A stretch of DNA of 64,000 nt from Microvirga lenta (lineage in GTDB: Bacteria; Pseudomonadota; Alphaproteobacteria; Rhizobiales; Beijerinckiaceae): the NCBI RefSeq assembly GCF_020532555.1, contig NZ_JAJBBR010000005.1:186001-250000 (forward strand), in the 5' to 3' direction. The notes below the pieces were generated by a model that made no database searches, was not told the DNA's origin, and worked only from the letters and a program-made list of their open reading frames with translations. The translations under genes and the position numbers were made by a program. Numbering within the stretch: position 1 is the first letter of the stretch; each line of letters begins with the position of its first letter. Positions 54,716 through 63,825 of the stretch are shown here, in pieces.

Positions 54716-55552
54716 TCAGGTCTTCACGGCCTCGATCAGGATGCTCACCAGCCGCTCCTCCATCATGTTGCGCACGAAGTTCTGGCGCCGCTCGATGAAG
54801 TCGTTGCCGAGGACGACCTGATTGGCCACCTGCTGCGCCATCGGGGGCGGCGTGGGTTCGGCCGTGCCGTTCTGCTGGGCCGGCGCGATGAACCTCTCGG
54901 TCTCGTCGATGAAATCGACGATGTGGAAACGCGCCTTGGTGAAGGTCTGCTGCAGAACCTGCGGCGGCACGAGGAAGCTGGCCGATGGGAAGCGCGCCCA
55001 CGGCACCGGAAACCGGACGGGGCCGACGGGGCCGAGCGCGGCCTCGCTCCATACCAGATGCCCTCCCGGCTTCAGCACGCGGCGGATCTCGCGGCACAGA
55101 TGCGCCTTGTCGACCACGTTCATGCCCACATAGAGGCAGAGGGCAGCGTCGAAGGTGTTATCCTCGAAGGGCATGGAGAGCGCGTCCGCCTCCTCGAACG
55201 AGACGCGGCGGTCCAGGCCGCAGCGTCGGGTCAGCTCGTTGGCCGTGGCCACGAATTCGGGCGTGATGTCGATCCCCGTCACCGCCACGTCGTAGGTCTG
55301 CGCCACGTAGCGCGCCGGCCCCCCGATGCCCGATCCGACATCGAGCACATGCATGCCCGGCGTCAACCGCAGACGGCCCACATGCTCCCGCGTGGCAACG
55401 ATTTCGCGCCCATGAAGCTGGTCGAACGGGTAGAGCATTTCGGCAGCGAGCTGATCGGTCCTGTGGCCCGCCTCGGCCACCGCTGCGAGCACCCGGTCAA
55501 TGATGTCCGGACTGCCGTAGTTATCACGGACATCATCCCCGCGCTGCACCAT
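54716..55552 (-). CDS. Class I SAM-dependent methyltransferase
   Basis: The 278-residue protein has the Rossmann-type methyltransferase core: motif I HVLDVGSGIGGPARYVA (about 68-84), GIDITPEFVATANEL, and DAALCLYVGMNVVDKAHLCREIRRVLKPGGHLVW as motifs II-III. The pattern resembles sarcosine/glycine and sterol-type methyltransferases, but the acceptor is unknown. GGAGG five bases before the ATG supports the start. It is divergent from the GH113-like gene over 263 bp. Confidence 0.92.
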   Translation of the reverse strand: MVQRGDDVRDNYGSPDIIDRVLAAVAEAGHRTDQLAAEMLYPFDQLHGREIVATREHVGRLRLTPGMHVLDVGSGIGGPARYVAQTYDVAVTGIDITPEFVATANELTRRCGLDRRVSFEEADALSMPFEDNTFDAALCLYVGMNVVDKAHLCREIRRVLKPGGHLVWSEAALGPVGPVRFPVPWARFPSASFLVPPQVLQQTFTKARFHIVDFIDETERFIAPAQQNGTAEPTPPPMAQQVANQVVLGNDFIERRQNFVRNMMEERLVSILIEAVKT

Positions 55553-55815
55553 CCAGGCCTCCCGAGCCCTCCACTCGGGCTCACACTTTGTTGATTCAGC
55601 CTAGCATTGAGCCCCCTGCCGGAAAGGCACTCTTTCGCGGTCATCCTTCGGGGGTGCAGGAATTATTGCACCGCCAAACAGGCGCGACATTTTGGACATT
55701 ATAAAGACAAATTAGGAGTTTAAATGCGATACAATATGACATAACGTGTCGTTGCTGGCGGGTTGAACGAGCCGGGCAAACGGCTCTCCGCGACAGATGC
55801 AACGGGGGCCGAAAC

Positions 55816-58317
55816 ATGCCGACAGGCGAGAAGATTTTCACATGGGAGGGCATCAGCCTGCCTTCCTACTGGGGCGGGAACTGGGGCACGACAACCGCGG
55901 ATGCGGCCTTCAACCAGATCAGGGAAACCGGCGCCAGCTCCGTGGCGATCATCCCGTCGTTCTACATGCCGAGCTACACGTCCAATACGATGGGGCTGGT
56001 TCACCAGTCGACCGACTTCAACAGCGAGTCCATGGCGCAGACCCGGGCTGCCATGCTCGACGTGACGTCGCGCGGCATGAACGTGATGCTCAAGCCGCAT
56101 GTGGAGACGATGGACCGCAAGTGGCGCGCGACCATCGACCCGTCCGATGTGAACCTGTGGTTCGAAAACTATACGTCGATGATGGTGCAATACGCCCAGC
56201 TCGCTCAGGAAACCGGCGCCCCGATGCTCTGCATCGGCACCGAGCTCGTGAGCATGAGCGGCGGCGGCATCATCCCCACCGATCGCGGCGGCAACGGCGT
56301 GACCACCTACCGCGACAAGTGGGTCGAACTCATCGCCGAAGTGCGCAGCGTCTATAGCGGCCTCGTCACCTATGCGGCCACCTATGAGGAAGTGAGCCAT
56401 GTGAGCTTCTGGGATCAGGTCGATTACATCGGCATCGACGCCTATGTTCCGCTCACGAACACGACGACGCCGACGGTAGACCAGTTGGTGCGCGGATGGA
56501 CGGAACCGTCCACCAACGGCTGGGTCAACGAGATCTACGGCGGCAAGCCGGTCATCGAGTACTACAAGGCGCTGTCCGAGCAATACGGCAAAAAGGTGAT
56601 CTTCACCGAGGTCGGCTATCGCAGCCGCGACGGGAACAACATGGATCCCGGCCTTTGGCAGGATGGCGGCACCGTGGATCACCAGGAGCAGAAGGACGCC
56701 TACGAGGCTCTGTTCAAGGTGATGACCACCCATGGCGGGCAGTGGCTCGACGGCGCGTTCCTGTGGAGCTACCACCCGTTCGAGAACCCGGAAGCGCACG
56801 ATGTCCAGGCGACCGACTTCACCACCCAGGGCAAGCCTGCCAACACGGTGGTGTCCTCGTATTACAGCAGTCCCGCCCATGTGGCAGGCCTCAACCGCAC
56901 CGGTACGGCTGGAGCGGACAAGCTCGACGGCGGCTATCACAACGACACCCTGAGCGGCAGCGCCGGCAACGACATTCTCTGGGGCGGCGCGGGTCACGAC
57001 GCGCTGAACGGCGGCGACGGAGCCGACACCCTGAACGGCGGCTCGGGCAACGACACCATGGATGGCGGCGCGGGCGAGAACATCGCAGTCTTCTCCGGCT
57101 CGAGCGCCAGCTACTCCATCGCAACCAACAGCGACGGCAGCTTCACCATCACCGACGCGCGCTCCGATGGAACCGGTTCGGACGTGCTCAGGAACGTGCA
57201 GTTCGCCAGATTCAGCGACCAGACGGTCGCCCTGGGAACCACACCTCCTCCGCCCCCGCCCGTGAACGAGGCACCGAGCGACATCACGCTCTCGAACGCC
57301 TCGGTACCCGAGAACAGCGGCGGCGGAACGCCCGTGGGGTTCTTGAGCGCCACGGACCCGAATGCGGGCGACGCCTTCACCTATTCCCTCGTGAGCGATC
57401 CTGGCGCCAAGTTCCAGATCGTCAACGACCAGCTTCAGGTCCGGCCCGGTGCGGTTCTAGACTACGAGACCCAATCCTCGCATCAGGTCACGATCCGGGT
57501 GACGGATCAGAGCGGCCTGTCCTACGACGAGGTTTTCACCATCGCGGTCGGCGACGTGCAGGAAGGATCGCCGAACCAGGCGCCCACGAACCTTGCGCTG
57601 TCGGGAACGGCCGTGAAGGAAAACAGCGCCGGTGGCCAGTATATCGGCATGCTGAGCGCCACGGACCCGAATGCGGGCGACACCTTCACTTATTCGATCG
57701 TGAGCGACCCGGACTCCAAGTTCCAGGTCGCCGGCAGTCAGCTCCAGGTGCGCCAGGGTGCGATCCTCGACTTCGAGACCAAGACCTCGCATCAGCTCAC
57801 CCTGCGCGTGACGGACCAGAGCGGCCTGTCCTACGACAAGAGCTTCACGATCTCGGTCGTCGACATCAAGAACGAGAAGATCAGAGGCCGCAGCACCAGC
57901 GAGGTCCTGACGGGAAGCGCCCAGAGCGAAGAGATCGACGGCAGCGCCGGCAACGACAAGATCTCGGGCGGGCTGGGCAAGGATGTGCTCGTCGGCGGCA
58001 AGGGTCGGGACACCTTCGTGTTCGATACGCGCCTGAGCAGGGCCAATGTGGACCGGATCGACGATTACAGCGTCAAGCACGACACGATTTATCTGGCCAA
58101 GAAGGTCTTTTCCAAGATCGGCAAGAAGGGCGTGCTGAAGAAAGACGCGTTCTGGATCGGCTCCAAGGCCCACGATGCCTCCGACCGCATCATCTACAAC
58201 AAGAAGACCGGCGCGGTGTTCTACGATTCCGACGGCACCGGAGCCGCGAAGGCCATCAAATTCGCGATTCTGGACAAGAACCTTAAGCTGACCCAGTTCG
58301 ACTTCTTCTCGATCTAA
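55816..58317 (+). CDS. Secreted multidomain protein: GH113-like glycosidase, RTX repeats, two cadherin-like domains
   Basis: The 833-residue protein starts without a signal peptide. A TIM-barrel domain (about 5-350) resembles GH113 beta-mannanases (GISLPSYWGGNWG, GAPMLCIGTELV, VIFTEVGYRSRDG with likely acid and nucleophile Glu, FLWSYHP). A short RTX block follows (about 370-420, GGxGxD nonapeptides), then a beta region and a proline linker. Two cadherin-like domains (484-586 and 587-690) and a C-terminal RTX/T1SS region (SGGLGKDVLVGGKGRDTFVF) complete it. Such proteins leave by a type I secretion system and bind calcium. It probably cuts a mannan- or glucan-type polysaccharide outside the cell. 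No T1SS genes are in the window. Confidence 0.88.
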   Translation: MPTGEKIFTWEGISLPSYWGGNWGTTTADAAFNQIRETGASSVAIIPSFYMPSYTSNTMGLVHQSTDFNSESMAQTRAAMLDVTSRGMNVMLKPHVETMDRKWRATIDPSDVNLWFENYTSMMVQYAQLAQETGAPMLCIGTELVSMSGGGIIPTDRGGNGVTTYRDKWVELIAEVRSVYSGLVTYAATYEEVSHVSFWDQVDYIGIDAYVPLTNTTTPTVDQLVRGWTEPSTNGWVNEIYGGKPVIEYYKALSEQYGKKVIFTEVGYRSRDGNNMDPGLWQDGGTVDHQEQKDAYEALFKVMTTHGGQWLDGAFLWSYHPFENPEAHDVQATDFTTQGKPANTVVSSYYSSPAHVAGLNRTGTAGADKLDGGYHNDTLSGSAGNDILWGGAGHDALNGGDGADTLNGGSGNDTMDGGAGENIAVFSGSSASYSIATNSDGSFTITDARSDGTGSDVLRNVQFARFSDQTVALGTTPPPPPPVNEAPSDITLSNASVPENSGGGTPVGFLSATDPNAGDAFTYSLVSDPGAKFQIVNDQLQVRPGAVLDYETQSSHQVTIRVTDQSGLSYDEVFTIAVGDVQEGSPNQAPTNLALSGTAVKENSAGGQYIGMLSATDPNAGDTFTYSIVSDPDSKFQVAGSQLQVRQGAILDFETKTSHQLTLRVTDQSGLSYDKSFTISVVDIKNEKIRGRSTSEVLTGSAQSEEIDGSAGNDKISGGLGKDVLVGGKGRDTFVFDTRLSRANVDRIDDYSVKHDTIYLAKKVFSKIGKKGVLKKDAFWIGSKAHDASDRIIYNKKTGAVFYDSDGTGAAKAIKFAILDKNLKLTQFDFFSI
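57265..57882 (+). repeat. 309-bp tandem cadherin-domain duplication
   Basis: Two consecutive 309-bp units (57265-57573 and 57574-57882) encode 103-residue cadherin-like domains. They share long nearly identical DNA stretches, such as the segment coding SATDPNAGD at 57346 and again at 57655, which points to a fairly recent duplication. Confidence 0.85.
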
Positions 58318-58375
58318 GAGGCTCGAACCATCCGGTCTCCCGCCCCCCCCTGCAGGGCTCGGGAACGAGCAAGAT

Positions 58376-58415
58376 GAGAACGCCCGCTCCTCCCGTATGG
58401 AGGGCGGGCGTTCTC
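58376..58415. terminator. Bidirectional terminator between GH113-like and autotransporter genes
   Basis: GAGAACGCCCGC (58376-58387) and GCGGGCGTTCTC (58404-58415) pair perfectly. A further CCTCC/GGAGG pairing continues the stem after a single T bulge. It sits between two convergent stops. Confidence 0.82.
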
Positions 58416-58440
58416 ATGACCTTCGCCGCAGCGGCAAACC

Positions 58441-61209
58441 TCAGAACCGAATGCTCAGGCTGCCGCGCAGGGTGTGCTCCTGGTTCTTCGCGCCGATGGC
58501 GCCGGTATAGGCGACGCCGAGCGTGACCTTCTCGCTCACCGCCCAGTTCAGCCCCGCTTCGGCCACGAGGCTATCCGTGTCGATAGGCGCGCCCGAGATG
58601 AGGAAGGGCGTGCTGCCGGACACGTAGGAGAAGGTTGCTTCCGGCACCGTGTCGCCGAAGGCATGGCGCCACCCGAGCATGCCCTTGAACGTGAGCAGGC
58701 CGGCGCTGGTCGGCAGGGTGGCGGTCAGGCGCGCTCCGAGGGTGGAGTAGGTGGTGTCGAAGGAATGGGCCTCGCCCATCACCGCGACGGCGGAGCCCTC
58801 CTCCATGATCGCGCGGCTGTCGATATGCACGTGCGCCAGGCCTGCGAAGGGCTCGATGACGAGGCGTTCGCTCAGCGGGATCGCGTAGCCGACCTCTCCG
58901 AAGGCCTGGACGGAATCCGTCGAGCTGCCGGAGAGCGTGGTGCCGGAAAAGCCCGTGAAGGCGATGGCCCGGTGCACGTCGACCTCGTGGTGGGCATAGG
59001 CCACGCCGCCCCGCAGGTTGAAGGCCCCGAGAGAGGCGGAACCGTAGGCGCCGATATGAAGGCTTTCGACCGTTCCGGAGGACGAGAGTCCCGCCACGTC
59101 GAAGCCGGTCGAGAAGTAGCCGGCCGCGAGCCCGAAGCGATAGGGCGTGCCGAGACCGCCATCGACGCCGAACACGACGCCGCCGGTAGTGCGCTCCACC
59201 GCCGCCGTGGTGGCCGTCGCATCCGTCGTGCCCCAGGAGCCGATGGCCTTGCCCCAGACGGCCCAATCCGTGTTCCGGGCAGGCGCAACGGCCACCGGCG
59301 CCGCGACGGCCTGCCTGCGCGCGGGCATGTCGGCCATGTAATCGACCTGCACGCCGTCGAGCGCCGCGAAGGTGGGCAGCCCGCCCATGGAGCACCGCAG
59401 GCGGCAGAGGATGGCGGCGCGGAAGAGATCGTCGTGGCTCAAGATCACGCCCGTGGCGCTCACCAGCGCCTCGCCCGAGGTGAGGTCGAGAACCCGGGGC
59501 AGCTCGTCCTCCGTCACCGGCAGATAGGGATCGATGATCGGCCGGTCGGCGGGCATCGTGGAGGGCCGGATCTGCGGCAGCATGAGATAGATGTTGTTGC
59601 CGTCCTTCGTCAGGATCGGCCTGAAGAAGGCGAGGTTCGTGGTCACGCTGGAGAACTGCCCCGTCACGCCGCCCTGCGCCGTGAGGATCGTCCACCGGCT
59701 GCCCGGCCTGTAATCGCCCGGCAGGGCATTGACCTGGACGCGCCCCCCTTGAACCTCCGCCGTGCCGTTGGCCACGATTCTGTCGCTCTGCAGGCCCGCA
59801 TCGAGGTCGACCCGGTAGATCGTGCCGTTGGCGATCAGCACGTTACCCGTGACGTTCAGGATGCCGATTCCGCCCACGCCCGGCGTCAACGTGCTGCCGG
59901 ACCGGGCGCTGATGCTGCCGACCGTTCCGGAGCCGCCGAGGGTCGCTCCCGAGAACACGGTCATGTCCGAGCCGCCCATGGACCCGACCACCATGAGCGT
60001 TCCCTCCCGGACGGCCCAGGGCATGGCGGCATCGTTGGTGCCGACCGTCGTCCAGGTCGAGGCTCCGACCTTCTCGTAATTCTCGAAGTGGCGGTACTGC
60101 GCCGCGGGGCCGATCTTGCTCACGTCGAAGGTGGCGTCTGTGTCGCCGCCGAGCGCAAAGGTATCCGTTCCGCTCTCGGCGTCGATGTAGCCGTCGATCT
60201 GCGACGAGGAGCCGATCAGGAAGTAATCGTCCCCGCTTCCCAGCTGCCCGGCGACGCCGCTGCGGGCGACGATGCGGCCGAAATTCTCGAACCGCTCGCT
60301 GCCACCCTCGAAGTGCAGGGCATCGCTCTGCCGGGTCTCGATGACGCCCGAGGCCTCGTTGACGAGACGCGTGCTCTGGCCGGAGGTCGTGCTGACCCAG
60401 ATGCCGTAGGAAGATGCGGCCCCGCTGGTGTGAACCGAGCCGCTGTTGACGACGGCGTTGCCGGTGCCCTGGTCGACCTTGATCCCCTGGGCGTTGCCGC
60501 CCGACGTTCTGATCGTGCCGCTGTTGGAGATCGCGTTGCGACTTCCGGTCGCCCTCACGCCGTTGCTGAAGTCGCCGGACGTGGAGATCTGGTTCTCGTT
60601 CACGAGCGTGTTGTCGTCGCCCTTGGCTCTCATGCCTTCGGCGCCTCGCCCCGTGGTGACGATGCTGCCCCGGTTGGTGAGGGTGTTGGCGTCCCCCTCC
60701 CCGTACATGGCGCGGCCGGAGGATCCGGTCGTCCGCACGGTGCCTGCATTGGTCACGGCGTTCCGGTCCCCGACGGCGCGCAGCGCATCGGCGGACGTGC
60801 CTTCCGACGATACGGTTCCACGGTTGAGGATGACGCCCTGATGACCGACGATCTCCATCACGTCCGCCGCGTTTCCGTTCGTCGACAGGGTGCCGTCGTT
60901 GGTCAGCGAGGTGCGGTCGCCGGACCCCAGGATCGCGCTGAACGTATCGCCGTTGACCGTCGCCTGTCCCTCGACCGTGACGGCTCCGTCGCTGTTGACC
61001 ACGGCGAGCGGAGCATTGGTGGAGACGGACGTGCCGGAGCAGGCGACCGAATTGCCGTTCCGCACGCAATCCGCCCAGGCGGGCCGACCCAGAACCAGGA
61101 GGGCGAGGACGCCGGCAGAGGCGCCTGCCATCAGACGGAATGTCAGATACTTCGCGGCTGTTCCGATACGCTGCCCTGGGGCATCACCACGCCTGTCGAT
61201 CTTGATCAT
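58441..61209 (-). CDS. Autotransporter (type V secretion) protein
   Basis: The 922-residue protein has an extended N-terminal signal peptide (basic start, hydrophobic core, cleavage near AWA-D, about residue 46). A passenger follows with beta-helix repeats of about 22 residues of the form ALTNxGTVxTxG (about 80-280). A variable part with the autotransporter-associated strands comes next, and the last 270 residues form a 12-strand outer membrane barrel ending in the classic SLSIRF C-terminal phenylalanine. The passenger is probably displayed on the surface as an adhesin; no protease or lipase motif is seen. GGAGGGAG precedes the ATG. Confidence 0.93.
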   Translation of the reverse strand: MIKIDRRGDAPGQRIGTAAKYLTFRLMAGASAGVLALLVLGRPAWADCVRNGNSVACSGTSVSTNAPLAVVNSDGAVTVEGQATVNGDTFSAILGSGDRTSLTNDGTLSTNGNAADVMEIVGHQGVILNRGTVSSEGTSADALRAVGDRNAVTNAGTVRTTGSSGRAMYGEGDANTLTNRGSIVTTGRGAEGMRAKGDDNTLVNENQISTSGDFSNGVRATGSRNAISNSGTIRTSGGNAQGIKVDQGTGNAVVNSGSVHTSGAASSYGIWVSTTSGQSTRLVNEASGVIETRQSDALHFEGGSERFENFGRIVARSGVAGQLGSGDDYFLIGSSSQIDGYIDAESGTDTFALGGDTDATFDVSKIGPAAQYRHFENYEKVGASTWTTVGTNDAAMPWAVREGTLMVVGSMGGSDMTVFSGATLGGSGTVGSISARSGSTLTPGVGGIGILNVTGNVLIANGTIYRVDLDAGLQSDRIVANGTAEVQGGRVQVNALPGDYRPGSRWTILTAQGGVTGQFSSVTTNLAFFRPILTKDGNNIYLMLPQIRPSTMPADRPIIDPYLPVTEDELPRVLDLTSGEALVSATGVILSHDDLFRAAILCRLRCSMGGLPTFAALDGVQVDYMADMPARRQAVAAPVAVAPARNTDWAVWGKAIGSWGTTDATATTAAVERTTGGVVFGVDGGLGTPYRFGLAAGYFSTGFDVAGLSSSGTVESLHIGAYGSASLGAFNLRGGVAYAHHEVDVHRAIAFTGFSGTTLSGSSTDSVQAFGEVGYAIPLSERLVIEPFAGLAHVHIDSRAIMEEGSAVAVMGEAHSFDTTYSTLGARLTATLPTSAGLLTFKGMLGWRHAFGDTVPEATFSYVSGSTPFLISGAPIDTDSLVAEAGLNWAVSEKVTLGVAYTGAIGAKNQEHTLRGSLSIRF

Positions 61210-61441
61210 GAACTCCCTCCGAACTGCTTCGCAAGCTTCGCGGAGTTAGGTCTCGATCCGGACGGGAAACCTCTTCGTTCATATAGCTAACCTTAGGTAA
61301 TCGTTGATAATTTTTGACCTCGCCTTGAGAAAATGCACAAATGACTGCGCCGCATCGTCGCCTTTCATACCCGCGAGGGTTGACGAGACGGCGCCCTCTG
61401 GAGTCCAGTCATCCGATGAGGAAATCCTGCAGGACGAATCG

Positions 61442-61735
61442 ATGATGAGAGCCGTGCTCTCCGCCGCAATTTTCGCCTCCCTGACCGGGGCGGCCCTGGC
61501 CCAGGAGGCGTCGAAGCCCCTGCAACTGGTGGTGCGTCCCTCCGGCTACGACGCCGTTCAGAACGAGGCCAAGGAGCGGCAGGAGCGCCTGCTCAGGCGT
61601 CTGGAGCAGAGCAATCACATGATGCGTTCCATCTGCACTCATTGCGGCGACGAGTGGAAGCATCAGATCTATGCTCCGTTCCACCCCCTCGCGACCCTCG
61701 GCGGGACGCGGACGGCAGAGGAGCAGGGAAACTGA
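61442..61735 (+). CDS. Small exported hypothetical protein with CxxC
   Basis: The 97-residue protein begins with a clear signal peptide (cleavage near ALA-QE, about residue 20). The mature part has a charged helix (NEAKERQERLLRRLEQSNHMMRSI) followed by CTHCGDEWKH, a CxxC with nearby His that could bind metal or be redox active. No family is recognised. The ATG at 61442 has GGA seven bases upstream; the region before it has no similarity. Confidence 0.7.
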   Translation: MMRAVLSAAIFASLTGAALAQEASKPLQLVVRPSGYDAVQNEAKERQERLLRRLEQSNHMMRSICTHCGDEWKHQIYAPFHPLATLGGTRTAEEQGN

Positions 61736-61857
61736 GCAAGCCGGCCCCTTCCGCCCCAGTCTCGGCCGCGCGCTCCGCCGGCGCATGGGTGCCGGCGCTC
61801 GCCGCAAGACGGAACTTAAGCAAAGTCGGCTTTGCAAGTCGCGAGCCTCGCAACAGA

Positions 61858-61886
61858 TTGAGGCGGCAAAATCTTTCCTCTATACC
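61858..61886 (+). promoter_or_regulatory. Promoter of the guanidine riboswitch-gdx unit
   Basis: TTGAGG (61858-61863) and TATACC (61881-61886) are 17 bp apart, giving a likely start near 61893, just at the first riboswitch hairpin. Confidence 0.55.
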
Positions 61887-61893
61887 TTTCGGA

Positions 61894-61944
61894 GTACGAG
61901 GACGACCTCGTGCTTTCCCGGCGATCGGTGGGGACGGCCCTGCC
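61894..61944 (+). promoter_or_regulatory. Guanidine-II riboswitch (mini-ykkC)
   Basis: Two hairpins carry the diagnostic ACGR loops. The first pairs GTACGAGG (61894-61901) with CCTCGTGC (61906-61913) around ACGA. The second pairs GGTGGGG (61927-61933) with CCCTGCC (61938-61944) around ACGG. They are 13 nt apart, and the ribosome site GGAG (61951-61954) of the guanidinium exporter gene follows seven nt after the second hairpin. In this class guanidinium binding stabilises the two loops and frees the ribosome site. Confidence 0.9.
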
Positions 61945-61961
61945 TGTGACGGAGCCCTGTC

Positions 61962-62279
61962 ATGGCATGGACTTATCTCGTTCTCGCGGGCCTCTTCGAA
62001 ATCGGCTGGGCTATCGGCTTGAAGTACACGGACGGATTCACCCGCATTCTTCCCTCCGTTCTCACGGCGGCCAGCATGATCGTCAGCGTCCTGCTGCTCG
62101 GCCTGGCGCTGAAATCCCTGCCCGTCGGCACCGGCTATGCCGTCTGGACCGGGATCGGAACGGTCGGAACCGCAATTCTGGGCATCATTCTCCTGGGGGA
62201 ACCTGCGACGGCGGCGCGCCTCGCCTGCATCGGACTGATCGTGGCCGGCATTCTCGGCCTCAAGCTGGCCTCGGGCTAG
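61962..62279 (+). CDS. gdx: Guanidinium exporter Gdx (SugE-type SMR protein)
   Basis: The 105-residue, four-helix protein is an SMR transporter of the SugE/Gdx subtype: [21 protein letters not shown] with the substrate-binding Glu13 and the LKYTDGFTR tail. [23 protein letters not shown] and [14 protein letters not shown] follow. It exchanges protonated guanidine for protons across the inner membrane as an antiparallel dimer. A guanidine-II riboswitch lies directly upstream, which supports this function over quaternary-ammonium resistance. The diguanylate cyclase gene follows after 25 bp. Confidence 0.95.
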   Translation: MAWTYLVLAGLFEIGWAIGLKYTDGFTRILPSVLTAASMIVSVLLLGLALKSLPVGTGYAVWTGIGTVGTAILGIILLGEPATAARLACIGLIVAGILGLKLASG

Positions 62280-62304
62280 CCCGGACGATCCGTCGGAGGG
62301 CACC

Positions 62305-63798
62305 ATGGCGGCAGCACGTTCCATCAAGGCTTTGTCCTCGGCCCTGTGGCTGAAGGCATTCGTCGCCGTTGTCTGCCTGGCCATCGTGACCCTCGAAGGC
62401 TGGCGCGACTGGAACGAGCGCCAGGAGGAGTTCACGGCCATCGAGGCGTCGGTGACCAACCTCGCCAAATCCCTCACCCAGCACGTCGAGGACACCTTCG
62501 AACTGGCCGACGCCATTCTGGTCGACATCGTCGACCGCATCGAAAGGGGCGGCGCCTCCCCGGATGCGATCACGCAGATGGACGAGTTCCTGGCCGAGCG
62601 GATCCAAACCCTGCGCCGCTTCAAGACCCTGACCATCTACGGTGCGGACGGTGTGCTTCTCGGCAGCTCCCTGCCGGGCCACCGCTACAAGGTCGATGTC
62701 CGGGATCAGGCGTTTTTCCAGCATCACAGCACGACGCCCGCCGGGAGATGGTTCTTCGGCCCCCTCATCCGGGATCCGGTCGGCAGCGACTGGGTTCTGA
62801 CGCTCTCGCGCCGCATCGACAAACCGGACGGCAGCTTCGGCGGCGTCGCCGTAGCAACCATTCCCCATCTCTACTTCGCGACCTTTTTCAGCCGTTTCGA
62901 CGTGGGCATGCAGGGAACGATCACCCTGTTTCACACGGACGGCACCCTGCTCGTGCGCTTTCCCTCCCGGGAGAACGCCATCGGGCGCAACGTATCCTAC
63001 GAGCCCTGGTTCAAGGACGGCGTCACCTGGGGATCCTTCGAGTACAAGTCCCCCATCGACGGGGTGGAGCGCATCAGCGGCTATCAGCGCAACCACATCT
63101 TTCCCATTGGCGTCCTCGCGTCGGTCGGCAGGGTCGAGGCCCTGGCGGATTGGAACCGGGAATTCGTGTACCGGGCCGTCGCCGTCCTGATCCTGGTCGG
63201 CCTCCTGGCCTATCTCGGATGGAGCCTCTCGCGGCAGCTGACCCGGCGCGAAAGGGCGGAAGCGGAGTTGTCCATCCTGGCGGCCACCGACGGCCTGACC
63301 GGTCTCGCCAACCGCCGGACCTTCGACAAGGCTCTCGAAACCGAATGGTCCCGGGCGGCACGCCAGGGCACGCCGCTGGCGCTCCTGCTCATCGATATCG
63401 ACCGCTTCAAATGCTTCAACGACTATTACGGGCACCAGGCGGGCGACGAGAGCCTGCAGACGGTGGCACGGATGCTGTCGACGGCGGTGAAGCGCCCGGG
63501 CGATCTCGTGGCACGCTATGGCGGCGAGGAAATCGTCATTCTCCTGCCGGCGACCGATGCGGCCGGCGCCGCGGCGGTCGCGGAGGAGGCTCGGGCTCGG
63601 ATCGAGGCGCTTGCCATTCCCCACAATGCCAATACGCCGTCCTGCGTGCTCACGATCAGCATCGGCACCGCGGCGGTAATGCCCGCTTTCGAGCAGCTCG
63701 ACAGCGATCCCAAGATGCTGGTGGCTCTGGCCGATCAGGCGCTCTACCAGGCGAAGCTAGAGGGCCGCAACAGGGTGTCCATGGCGGAGGCTGCGTGA
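62305..63798 (+). CDS. Membrane diguanylate cyclase with PDC/Cache-type sensor
   Basis: The 497-residue protein has an N-terminal membrane helix (about 14-34), a periplasmic double-PDC/Cache-like sensor (about 40-285, with YGADGVLLGSS and HTDGTLLVRFP), a second helix (about 292-312) and a GGDEF domain. The active site reads GGEEI (406-410), and an RxxD inhibitory site (RPGD) stands five residues before it. It should make cyclic di-GMP with product feedback. GGAGG precedes the ATG. It follows gdx by 25 bp and could be cotranscribed with it. Confidence 0.94.
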   Translation: MAAARSIKALSSALWLKAFVAVVCLAIVTLEGWRDWNERQEEFTAIEASVTNLAKSLTQHVEDTFELADAILVDIVDRIERGGASPDAITQMDEFLAERIQTLRRFKTLTIYGADGVLLGSSLPGHRYKVDVRDQAFFQHHSTTPAGRWFFGPLIRDPVGSDWVLTLSRRIDKPDGSFGGVAVATIPHLYFATFFSRFDVGMQGTITLFHTDGTLLVRFPSRENAIGRNVSYEPWFKDGVTWGSFEYKSPIDGVERISGYQRNHIFPIGVLASVGRVEALADWNREFVYRAVAVLILVGLLAYLGWSLSRQLTRRERAEAELSILAATDGLTGLANRRTFDKALETEWSRAARQGTPLALLLIDIDRFKCFNDYYGHQAGDESLQTVARMLSTAVKRPGDLVARYGGEEIVILLPATDAAGAAAVAEEARARIEALAIPHNANTPSCVLTISIGTAAVMPAFEQLDSDPKMLVALADQALYQAKLEGRNRVSMAEAA

Positions 63799-63825
63799 TC
63801 CTCTTTGCGCAGCCTCGGGCGGCGC

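Noticed and set aside
57265..57882. Tandem repeat as CRISPR-like array
   Set aside because: The units are 309 bp, in frame and coding for cadherin-like domains.
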